A DNA stretch of 64,000 bases from Aquibaculum sediminis (GTDB lineage Bacteria > Pseudomonadota > Alphaproteobacteria > Kiloniellales > DSM-21159): contig NZ_JBFCVK010000001.1 in assembly GCF_040712085.1 (NCBI RefSeq), positions 434,001 to 498,000 of the forward strand, in the 5' to 3' direction. Positions 57,145 to 64,000 of this stretch are shown here, piece after piece. The notes under the pieces were generated by a model that was not told the origin of the DNA, did not search any database, and saw only the letters and a program-made list of their open reading frames with translations. The position numbers were made by a program, and so were the translations under genes. Position 1 is the stretch's first letter; every line of letters begins with the position of its first letter.

Positions 57145-58356
57145 TCACTCGATAAACATGCCGTCCTGCACGCGAAAGCGCTGTGCCGCGCCGTTCAGGG
57201 CCGCGAAAGGTGCCGCATCCGTTCCCGTCAACCAGGCCTGCAGCCCCATGGCGAGAATCTCCTCGTAGAGCGCCTCGCGCCGCCGGGTATCCAGATGAGC
57301 TGCGACCTCATCCAGGAGCAGGAGCGGCGTGCCACCCCGCTCCAGGCCGGTCAGCCGTGCATGCGCCAGCACGATTGCCAGCAGCAGCGCCTTCTGCTCC
57401 CCAGTGGAGCAGAGGCCGGCCGGGCGACCGTGCAGGCCGTGATGGACCAGCAGGTCGCAGCGGTGCGCCCCCACCGCAGCACCACCGGTCTCGCCATCAC
57501 GCCCCCGGCTTTCCAGCAGGCGCGTCTGCAGACGTTCCTCGACCGCAAGGGCCGGCATCTCGTCCAGCCAGGTCTCCGCATCTCCGGCCAAGCCAAGTTC
57601 GGCGCGCGGGAAGGGACCACTGGTCTCGGCGCAGGCGCCGGCGAGCCGCCCCACCATATCCCGGCGGGCCGCGGCGATCGCCACCGCCTTCTCCGCCATG
57701 GTCCGCTCCAGTGCGCCCAGCCATTCGGGTTCGCCGCGCCCCTCGCGCAACAGGCGCGCCCGCTCGCGCAAGGCGCGCTCGTAGGCGCTCAGCCGCCCGG
57801 CGTGAGCCGGATCGAAGGCATAGACCAGTCGGTCGAGAAATCGCCGACGCTCGCTGGCGCCCTCCCGGAACAGGCCATCCATTTCCGGCGTCACCCAGAC
57901 CGCAGCCAGAACCGCGCCCAGAGCCGCCTGACTCGAGGCAAACTCGCCGTCGACCTTGATCACGCGACGCTCCTGACCCGGCGCGGTGGTAATGTCGCGC
58001 CCTGTGCCGAGGTCATGCGCGCCCCAAGGCGTTTCCACCCGTGCCGCTACGGCCCAGCCGCCCTGCCCCGCTCCCTCGTTGCCGGGCAGACGACTTTCCA
58101 GGTCGCCGAGGCGCGCGCGACGCAGGCCGCGGCCAGGCGTCAAGAAGGACAGGGCCTCCAGAAGGTTCGTCTTGCCGGCGCCGTTCTCGCCCAACAGCAC
58201 CACCGGCCCGGCACCGGCTGTCAGTTCGGCCTGGCGCAAGTTGCGGAAGCGCTGGATCGACAGCCGCGCCACCCACACCCGCCCCTGGTCAGCCCCGGAT
58301 ACCGGGTTCGTTCCACTCGGCAGGGCCGGGCTATGCTGTATCGCTGATTGCTCCAT
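57145..58356 (-). CDS. recF: DNA replication and repair protein RecF
   Basis: 403 residues. LSIQRFRNLRQAELTAG, Walker A VLLGENGAGKTNLLEAL, ERRRFLDRLVYAFDP and signature/Walker B STGEQKALLLAIVL, LLLLDEVAAHLDTRRREAL. It loads RecA at gaps. The start is unsure: ATG 58356, or GTG 58401 which overlaps the dnaN stop as GTGA. The conserved part begins at about residue 30 of this version. Confidence 0.93.
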   Translation of the reverse strand: MEQSAIQHSPALPSGTNPVSGADQGRVWVARLSIQRFRNLRQAELTAGAGPVVLLGENGAGKTNLLEALSFLTPGRGLRRARLGDLESRLPGNEGAGQGGWAVAARVETPWGAHDLGTGRDITTAPGQERRVIKVDGEFASSQAALGAVLAAVWVTPEMDGLFREGASERRRFLDRLVYAFDPAHAGRLSAYERALRERARLLREGRGEPEWLGALERTMAEKAVAIAAARRDMVGRLAGACAETSGPFPRAELGLAGDAETWLDEMPALAVEERLQTRLLESRGRDGETGGAAVGAHRCDLLVHHGLHGRPAGLCSTGEQKALLLAIVLAHARLTGLERGGTPLLLLDEVAAHLDTRRREALYEEILAMGLQAWLTGTDAAPFAALNGAAQRFRVQDGMFIE

Positions 58357-58397
58357 TCCGTCTGGCTGGGCGTGGCACCCGGACAGGGCGCGTCGCC

Positions 58398-59516
58398 TCA
58401 CACCCGCATCGGCATCAGCACGTAGAGCGCGCTGGGGTCGGCGGCATCACGCACAATTGTCGGCGAGGCACCGTCGGCCATGGTGAACTCCGCCCCCTCG
58501 CCCTCGATCTGGTGGGCGATGTCCAGGAGGTAGCGGGAATTGAAGCCGATCTCCAAGGGGGGACCTTCGTAGTGGACCGGCACCTCCTCTTCGGCGCTGC
58601 CGGCATCGGGCGCGGTCGCAGAGAGCACCAGCGCCGAATCCCGCAGCGCCAGCTTCACCGCCCGGCTCTTCTCCGTCGAGATCGTGGAAACACGGTCGAC
58701 GGCGGACGCGAAGGACCGGCAATCGACGCTCATGACCTTGTCGTTGCCGCTGGGAATGACGCGCTCGTAGTCCGGGAAGGTGCCGTCGATCAGCTTCGAC
58801 GCCAGTTCGACGCTGCCAAAGGTGAAGCGCACCCGGGTCTCCGAGAGTGCCACCTCGACCCCGCCGTCGACCTCGTCGATGAGCTTGCGCAGCTCATTGA
58901 CGGTCTTGCGCGGCACGATCACCCCGGGCATCTCCCCCGCCCCTTCCGGCAAGGCCATCTCGAAGCGCGCAAGACGGTGGCCGTCGGTGGCCACGGCGCG
59001 CAGGACGTCGACGCCATTGCTGGTACCGGCATGGAGGTAGATGCCGTTCAGATAGTAGCGCGTTTCCTCGGTGGAGATGGCAAAGCGCGTCCGGTCGATC
59101 AGGTTGATCGCCTCACCGGCCTGCAGCGTGAAGCGGCAAGGCAGTTCGACGCTGGCCGTCGAGGGGAAGTCCTCGCGCGGCAGGGTCGAGAGCGAGAAGT
59201 TCGAACGCCCCGCGCGCAGGCGAACCTGCCCCTTCTCTCCGTCCAGGGCCAGTTCCACCTCGCTGCCGTCCGGCAACTTGCGGATGATGTCATAGAAGGT
59301 GTGGGCCGGCACCGTCGTCGCCCCGGCCTCCTGGACCACCGCCGGCGTGACTTCGTGAATGGTCAGATCCATGTCCGTCGCCGTGAGGCCAAGCTGCCCC
59401 TCGGAGGCCTCCAACAGCACGTTGGACAGCACCGGAATGGTGTTGCGTCGCTCGACGACGCTCTGGACATGGGCCAGCGACCGCAGAAGAGCCGCTCTCT
59501 CGATGGTCAGCTTCAT
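58398..59516 (-). CDS. dnaN: DNA polymerase III beta subunit (sliding clamp)
   Basis: 372 residues. MKLTIERAALLRSLAHVQSV, ERRNTIPVLSNVLLEA, ATDGHRLARFEMALP and the end SALYVLMPMRV are the clamp signatures. Start ATG 59516. Lies 273 bases downstream of dnaA; the space between holds a short AT-rich patch with GCAAAAAGATAAGG but no gene. Confidence 0.97.
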   Translation of the reverse strand: MKLTIERAALLRSLAHVQSVVERRNTIPVLSNVLLEASEGQLGLTATDMDLTIHEVTPAVVQEAGATTVPAHTFYDIIRKLPDGSEVELALDGEKGQVRLRAGRSNFSLSTLPREDFPSTASVELPCRFTLQAGEAINLIDRTRFAISTEETRYYLNGIYLHAGTSNGVDVLRAVATDGHRLARFEMALPEGAGEMPGVIVPRKTVNELRKLIDEVDGGVEVALSETRVRFTFGSVELASKLIDGTFPDYERVIPSGNDKVMSVDCRSFASAVDRVSTISTEKSRAVKLALRDSALVLSATAPDAGSAEEEVPVHYEGPPLEIGFNSRYLLDIAHQIEGEGAEFTMADGASPTIVRDAADPSALYVLMPMRV

Positions 59517-59789
59517 ATCGTCTCTAGAAACGTCCGGATTGCGATTACGATTTACGAACGCACACCCGAGCGCGCCCGACGAGCCCGCCGAACGGCCAAA
59601 TGTGGCATGTTTCCGCGCCTCTGTCCGGCCATTCTCAAGGCCGCCGGAGACGCGGAGAGGCACTATACCACAACACAGCAAAAAGATAAGGTTTTTCGCG
59701 GATTTGGGCGTCGCAGCGCCACCCTGCGGCGAGGCGCCGAGTCGCAGGCTTTATGCCTCCTCCGCCGCTCGCGACTGCGGCCGCTGGAG

Positions 59790-61295
59790 CTAGCCCTCGA
59801 GCATGCGCCGCAGCAGGTCCACATCCTCCGCAAAGGCGTGGTCGGTGGCCTTGAGCTCCTCGATCTTGCGCACGGCGTGCATCACCGTCGTGTGATCGCG
59901 CCCGCCGAACTTACGGCCGATTTCGGGCAGGGAACGCGAGGTGAGCTGCTTGGCGAGATACATGGCCACCTGGCGCGGCCGGGCCACGGACCGCGCCCGC
60001 CGTGCCGAGTACATGTCCGAAAGGCGGACATTAAAGTGCTCGGCCACCTTCTTCTGGATTTCCTCGATGGTGACCCGACGGTCGCTGGCACGCAGCAGGT
60101 CCTGGAGCAGGTCATGGGTCGTCTCGAGGGTCACGGAGCGGCCCACGAGGGTGGCATGGGCGACCAGGCGGTTCAGTGCCCCCTCCAACACACGCACGTT
60201 CGAGGTAATCTTGTGCGCCAGGAACTCCAGCACCTTCTCGGGAATCGGAACAGCGAGCTGCTCCGCCTTGGATTGGAGGATCCCCAGGCGCAGCTCGTAG
60301 GTGGTGGGATGGATGTCCGCCACCAAGCCCCAGCCCAGACGCGAGCGCATGCGCTCTTCCACGCCTTCCAGGTCCGAGGGGCTCTTGTCGGCGGAGATGA
60401 CGATCTGGCGATTGTCGTCCACCAGGGAGTTGAAGGTGTGGAACAACTCTTCCTGGGTCGCGTCGCGGCCGGAGATGAACTGCACGTCATCGATCATCAA
60501 GACATCGACGGAGCGGAACTGCTCCTTGAAGGCCATGGTGTCCTTGGTGCGCAAAGCGCGCACGAACTGATACATGAACTTCTCGGCCGAGAGATAGATC
60601 ACCCGCTTGTCGGGGTGATGGCGCCGGATCTGCCAGGCGATGGCGTGCATGAGGTGGGTCTTGCCCAGCCCCACGCCGCTGTAGAGGAACAGCGGATTGA
60701 AGGGCGCCGTTTCCGCCTCCGCCACCCGACGGGCCGCGGCGTAGGCGAACTCGTTGGGCTTGCCCACGACGAAGTTTTCGAAGGTGAAGCGCGGGTCCAG
60801 CGAAGCGGATATGGCCCGACAGCGCTCGGCCTCGCCATCAACCTCGAGCAGGGGCGGCTGCTCGGGCACGGGCGAGGAAATGCGCTCGGGAGCGCCGGCC
60901 GGCACTTCCGCCACGCGGGCCTCGCCGGGTGCGGTCTCGTTTAACGGCGCATTTGGAGGGGCGGACGCTGCCGACGCAGCCGGGCGGGCGGGCGGACGTA
61001 CGACGATCTCGACGCCGGCCAGCGCCGGCTGTTCCTCACTCCAGAGCATCCGGATCCGGTCGACGTAATTGCTGTTGAGCCAATCGCGCATAAAGCGCGA
61101 GGGCACCGCCATCCGAAGCTGTCCGTTGTGCAGGCCGATCAGCGTCAGAGGCTTCAGCCAACTGCGGAAGGCGGCATCACCAACCTCGGTGCGCAGCCGG
61201 GCCCGGACCCTGGCCCAGATTTCCACGAGATCGCCGGTTTCCTCTCCGGCAGCCCCAGCTTCCTCCAGCTCTCTCGCTTGCAGCCCCGCAGCCAT
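59790..61295 (-). CDS. dnaA: Chromosomal replication initiator DnaA
   Basis: 501 residues. Domain I (IWARVRARLRTEVGDAAFRS), a Pro/Ala-rich domain II (RPAASAASAPPNAPLNE), AAA+ domain with FLYSGVGLGKTHLMHAIAW and VLMIDDVQFISGRDATQEE, and domain IV with FGGRDHTTVMHAVRKIEEL. ATG 61295 gives the expected N-terminus. Confidence 0.97.
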   Translation of the reverse strand: MAAGLQARELEEAGAAGEETGDLVEIWARVRARLRTEVGDAAFRSWLKPLTLIGLHNGQLRMAVPSRFMRDWLNSNYVDRIRMLWSEEQPALAGVEIVVRPPARPAASAASAPPNAPLNETAPGEARVAEVPAGAPERISSPVPEQPPLLEVDGEAERCRAISASLDPRFTFENFVVGKPNEFAYAAARRVAEAETAPFNPLFLYSGVGLGKTHLMHAIAWQIRRHHPDKRVIYLSAEKFMYQFVRALRTKDTMAFKEQFRSVDVLMIDDVQFISGRDATQEELFHTFNSLVDDNRQIVISADKSPSDLEGVEERMRSRLGWGLVADIHPTTYELRLGILQSKAEQLAVPIPEKVLEFLAHKITSNVRVLEGALNRLVAHATLVGRSVTLETTHDLLQDLLRASDRRVTIEEIQKKVAEHFNVRLSDMYSARRARSVARPRQVAMYLAKQLTSRSLPEIGRKFGGRDHTTVMHAVRKIEELKATDHAFAEDVDLLRRMLEG

Positions 61296-61855
61296 GCCTA
61301 CTCTTGCCCCTTCATGCCGCCCATCGCCCCCGAGCGCGCCACCACTATCGGTAACGGCCACAGCCACCACCGAACAGCCACTTACCCAAAGTCACAAACA
61401 AAGCGCGGCCACTATTTCCCGCCGACCTCACAGCTTTTACCACCCGCCGGAGGTCCTTCTTATACTATCTGCAAAGTACTAATTAGCCCTAACAGCCCTT
61501 TTACAAAAAGGTGCGTGCCGGGAACACGGCAACCATTAGTGCGAGTGGGTCAATGTACAGGGACTGCGGGTGGGAGGCAATGAGACCGTTTGCAGAACGC
61601 CCACGCTCTGCTGAGTCCGCGCCTCAGCTTCCGGGCCCTAGAGTCGTCGGATTCAACGAGAATCCGGGGCTGTCACAAATGCGAAAAAAATCGCATTCGC
61701 TCCCAATGGCCCAAGCGCGGGCACCGGGTCCATGACCACCCGCCAGGAGCGATATGCCCGGCAGGCACCCATGCAAATGGGCACCGGAAAGCCCGGTGCT
61801 CACTTTACAGACTGTGCAGATTGACGCCCCGGAAGGAGGGGCTGTCAGCCTCGGG
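61296..61855. other. 560-base region between dnaA and rpsT
   Basis: No gene. Read on the minus strand it starts with GC-rich hairpins after rpsT (GCCCC / GGGGC at 61,826-61,842; CACCGGAAAGCCCGGTG at 61,781-61,797). Then come AATGCGA / TCGCATT with an A-run and GGATTC / GAATCC (61,652-61,699). An AT-richer patch with a possible -10 (TATAAG on the minus strand) lies near 61,458-61,490, probably the dnaA promoter. I see no exact TTATNCACA DnaA box, so I do not call an origin. Confidence 0.4.
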
Positions 61856-62119
61856 TCAGGCCATCGACTTAATGCGGCCACTGAGGCGGGAAAGCTTCCG
61901 CGCCACGGTGTTGCGATGGAGCACGCCCTTGGTAACGCCGCGGTGCAGTTCCGGCTGAGCTGCCTGCAGCGCCGTCTTGGCGGCGTCCTGGTTGCCGCTG
62001 GCGATCGCCAGCTCAACCTTCTTCACGAAGGTGCGGATGCGCCCCATGCGCGCACCATTGATCTCGCTACGATTTGCGTTGCGGCGGATCCGCTTTTGGG
62101 CGGACTTGTGGTTGGCCAT
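61856..62119 (-). CDS. rpsT: 30S ribosomal protein S20
   Basis: 87 residues. MANHKSAQKRIRRNANRSE, then RIRTFVKKVELAIASG and GVLHRNTVARKLSRLSGRI. Very basic helical bundle that binds 16S rRNA. Located just upstream of dnaA, a common alphaproteobacterial arrangement. Confidence 0.97.
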   Translation of the reverse strand: MANHKSAQKRIRRNANRSEINGARMGRIRTFVKKVELAIASGNQDAAKTALQAAQPELHRGVTKGVLHRNTVARKLSRLSGRIKSMA

Positions 62120-62249
62120 AATTGATCCCGTTGGAAAAGCGTGTTTCAGGGCGCGATATACTGCTCGATCCCCGCTGCGTCAAGGACTGCCGGACGCACA
62201 ACCCGGGCCGAACGTCGGCCCAGGCGGCGACCAAGGCAGGCCCTGCGGG

Positions 62250-63026
62250 TCAGCGGTGCTTCCAGCTCGGCTTGCGCTTCTCGGCAAAGGCACTCATGCC
62301 CTCGGTCCGGTCGTCCAACGCAAAGGTCGAGTGGAACAGCCGCCGCTCGAAGCGGATGCCTTCGGCGAGCGTGGTCTCGAAGGCGCGATTGACCGACTCC
62401 TTGCAGGTGCGCACCACCGGCTGCGACAGCCCCGCGATGGTCTTCGCGGCCTTCATGGCCTCCTCCTGCAGGCTGTCGGCCGGCACCACCTTGGCCACCA
62501 GGCCCGCGCGCAGGGCCGTTTCCGCATCGATCATGTCGCCGGTCAGGCAGAGATACATGGCAAGCGACTTGCCGACAGCGCGGGTCAGGCGCTGCGTACC
62601 GCCGGCACCCGGGATGGTCCCGAGCTTGATCTCCGGCTGGCCGAACTTGGCGCTGTCGGCGGCAATGATGAAGTCGCACATCATGGCGAACTCGCAGCCC
62701 CCGCCCAGGGCGTAACCGGAAACGGCCGCGATCACCGGCTTGCGGATGGTGGTGATCACCTCCCAATCGTCGGTGATGAAGTCCTCGTCCGCGACGTCCT
62801 GATAGCTCTTGTCCTTCATCTCCTTGATGTCGGCCCCGGCGGCGAAGGCCTTCTCGGAGCCGGTAAGGATGATGCATCCCACCTCCGGGTCCGCATCGAA
62901 GCTCCGCATTGCCTGACCGACCTCGTCCACCAGCGCGGCGCAGAGCGCGTTCAGGGCCTGCGGCCGATACAGGGTGACGATGCCGACGCCATCCTTCTTC
63001 TCCACCTGGATATTCTCGTAGGCCAT
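62250..63026 (-). CDS. Enoyl-CoA hydratase (crotonase)
   Basis: 258 residues. VTLYRPQALNALCAALVDEV, ILTGSEKAFAAGADIKEMKD, GYALGGGCEFAMMCDFIIAA and FGQPEIKLGTIPGAGGTQRL, which keeps both glutamates of the active site. Start ATG 63026; the open frame upstream is not conserved. It hydrates short-chain enoyl-CoA in fatty-acid or butanoate breakdown and could supply crotonyl-CoA for the ethylmalonyl-CoA pathway. Confidence 0.94.
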   Translation of the reverse strand: MAYENIQVEKKDGVGIVTLYRPQALNALCAALVDEVGQAMRSFDADPEVGCIILTGSEKAFAAGADIKEMKDKSYQDVADEDFITDDWEVITTIRKPVIAAVSGYALGGGCEFAMMCDFIIAADSAKFGQPEIKLGTIPGAGGTQRLTRAVGKSLAMYLCLTGDMIDAETALRAGLVAKVVPADSLQEEAMKAAKTIAGLSQPVVRTCKESVNRAFETTLAEGIRFERRLFHSTFALDDRTEGMSAFAEKRKPSWKHR

Positions 63027-63081
63027 GAGGGTCTCCTTAAAGGGTTTGGGCTTGGCAGGCCGCGGCGCAAGCGCCAGCGAC

Positions 63082-63927
63082 TCACCGCTGCCGATGCGGG
63101 CAATAGAACGTGGAGCGACCGGACTGCACAAGGCGCGATATGCCGCCGGCCGCTGGGCCACCGCAGTCGCAGGCCGGACATGCCAAGCCTTCACGCCCGT
63201 AGACCGCCCAGGAATGCTGAAAATAGCCCAGTTCACCGGAGGTCTGCACATAGTCACGCAGACTGCTGCCGCCCGCTGCAATGGCCTCGGTCAACACCCG
63301 GCGGATGGCCTGGGCAAGCGCGTCGGCTTCATGCTCCTGAACCGTCAGCGCCAGGCGACCGGGCGCGATGCCCGCGTGGTAGAGCGCTTCGCAGACATAG
63401 ATGTTCCCCAGGCCGGCCACCACCCGCTGATCCAGGAGGGCAGCCTTGATCGGTGTGCGCTTGTTCGCCAGCGCCGCCGCCAGAACCGGTCCGTTGAAGT
63501 CGTTGCCGAGCGGCTCCGGCCCAAGCCCCACCAGGTGCCGATGCCCCACAAGCTCCGCTGCGGGGATGATGTCCATGTAGCCGAAGCGCCGCGCATCGTT
63601 GAAACGCACCTCCCGGCCCTCTTCGGTGCGCAGCACGATATGGTCGTGCGGCAGCAGATCAACGGAGTCGGGATCGTCGATCAGCAGCATGCGCCCGGAC
63701 ATGCCGAGGTGCACCAGCAGCACCTCCGCGCTGTCCAGATGCAGCAGGAGATACTTGGCGCGCCGGTCGATGCGCTCCACCCGCTGCCCCTCAAGGCGGG
63801 CCACGAAATCCAGCGGCAACGGAAAGCGCAGATCCGGCCGGCGCTGTAGCACAGAGACGAGCCGCCGCCCCTCCAGCAGAGGCTGCAGGCCGCGCCGGAC
63901 CGTTTCCACTTCAGGCAGTTCTGGCAT
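63082..63927 (-). CDS. mutM: Formamidopyrimidine-DNA glycosylase
   Basis: 281 residues. MPELPEVETVRRGLQPLLEG supplies the catalytic Pro2 and Glu3; RRAKYLLLHL, GLGNIYVCEALYHAGI and GGSSLRDYVQTSGELGYFQ follow. The C-terminal zinc finger has CPACDCGG but its second pair reads FYCPHRQR, so the usual fourth Cys is Arg. It removes 8-oxoguanine from DNA. The 73 bases after its start to the window end contain no gene I can support. Confidence 0.94.
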   Translation of the reverse strand: MPELPEVETVRRGLQPLLEGRRLVSVLQRRPDLRFPLPLDFVARLEGQRVERIDRRAKYLLLHLDSAEVLLVHLGMSGRMLLIDDPDSVDLLPHDHIVLRTEEGREVRFNDARRFGYMDIIPAAELVGHRHLVGLGPEPLGNDFNGPVLAAALANKRTPIKAALLDQRVVAGLGNIYVCEALYHAGIAPGRLALTVQEHEADALAQAIRRVLTEAIAAGGSSLRDYVQTSGELGYFQHSWAVYGREGLACPACDCGGPAAGGISRLVQSGRSTFYCPHRQR

Positions 63928-64000
63928 GGGTGCTGTCGATTTGATTGCTGAGGTCGCGGCAGAGTAGCCGAAGCGGCCCGGGATGGCTATCTTGCGCGCC

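Noticed and set aside
61296..61855. Chromosome origin (oriC) upstream of dnaA
   Set aside because: No exact DnaA boxes or clear AT-rich unwinding region were seen.

Overview
The window reads as a finished-quality stretch of a high-GC alphaproteobacterial chromosome, most like the Rhodospirillales/Kiloniellales side of the class. This is inferred from gene content and order: glyA-nrdR-ribD-ribE-ribBA-ribH-nusB-thiL in one run, a dnaA-dnaN-recF-gyrB block next to rpsT, a TIGR02300 (FYDLN) protein divergent from aroA, a COQ9 protein, and an ethylmalonyl-CoA pathway cluster (ecm, ccr, mcd). I cannot name a species.

Layout. 1-4,040: the end of an SLBB polysaccharide-export protein, an N-acyl-D-amino-acid deacylase and an RhlE-type RNA helicase. 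4,121-8,660: a MacA-MacB-NodT tripartite efflux operon on the minus strand. 8,880-13,218: class II aldolase, OmpA-like protein, RlmI methyltransferase, Bcr/CflA transporter and a small unknown protein. 13,222-19,583: ethylmalonyl-CoA pathway genes plus a 2-oxoglutarate oxygenase. 19,588-21,930: dapB-crcB-crcB-msrA, translationally coupled. 22,175-29,845: DCC protein, rpiB, then the glyA/nrdR/riboflavin/nusB/thiL run. 29,896-33,533: serine hydrolase, aroA, FYDLN protein.

33,667-45,527 is an integrated element at a tRNA-Ala(GGC) gene, bounded by a 47-bp perfect direct repeat of the tRNA 3' end (11,785 bp from core to core). All its genes lie on the minus strand: a small protein, a DnaB-N-like protein, a VirE-type ATPase, a large perfect inverted repeat, terminase small and large subunits, an unknown gene, portal, a protease-major capsid fusion, a gpW-like connector, a DUF2190 protein, an unknown, an excisionase-like protein and a tyrosine integrase. 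It can apparently make and fill a capsid, but has no tail, lysis or recognisable repressor gene. This is the layout of a capsid-forming phage satellite, and I consider it the main find of the window.

45,720-54,600: MFS transporter, DUF305 protein, class II ribonucleotide reductase, cytochrome c, thioesterase, enoyl-CoA hydratase-like protein, extensin-like lipoprotein, universal stress protein, MarR regulator, COQ9. 54,638-63,927: gyrB, recF, dnaN, dnaA, rpsT, enoyl-CoA hydratase, mutM, all on the minus strand.

A second unexplained signal is a family of five intergenic hairpins (two tandem pairs and one single copy). Their stems differ in sequence, but all keep a three-base TCA bulge on one arm directly inside a GAT/ATC base pair block. 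They occur between divergent genes as well as convergent genes, so they are not simply terminators.
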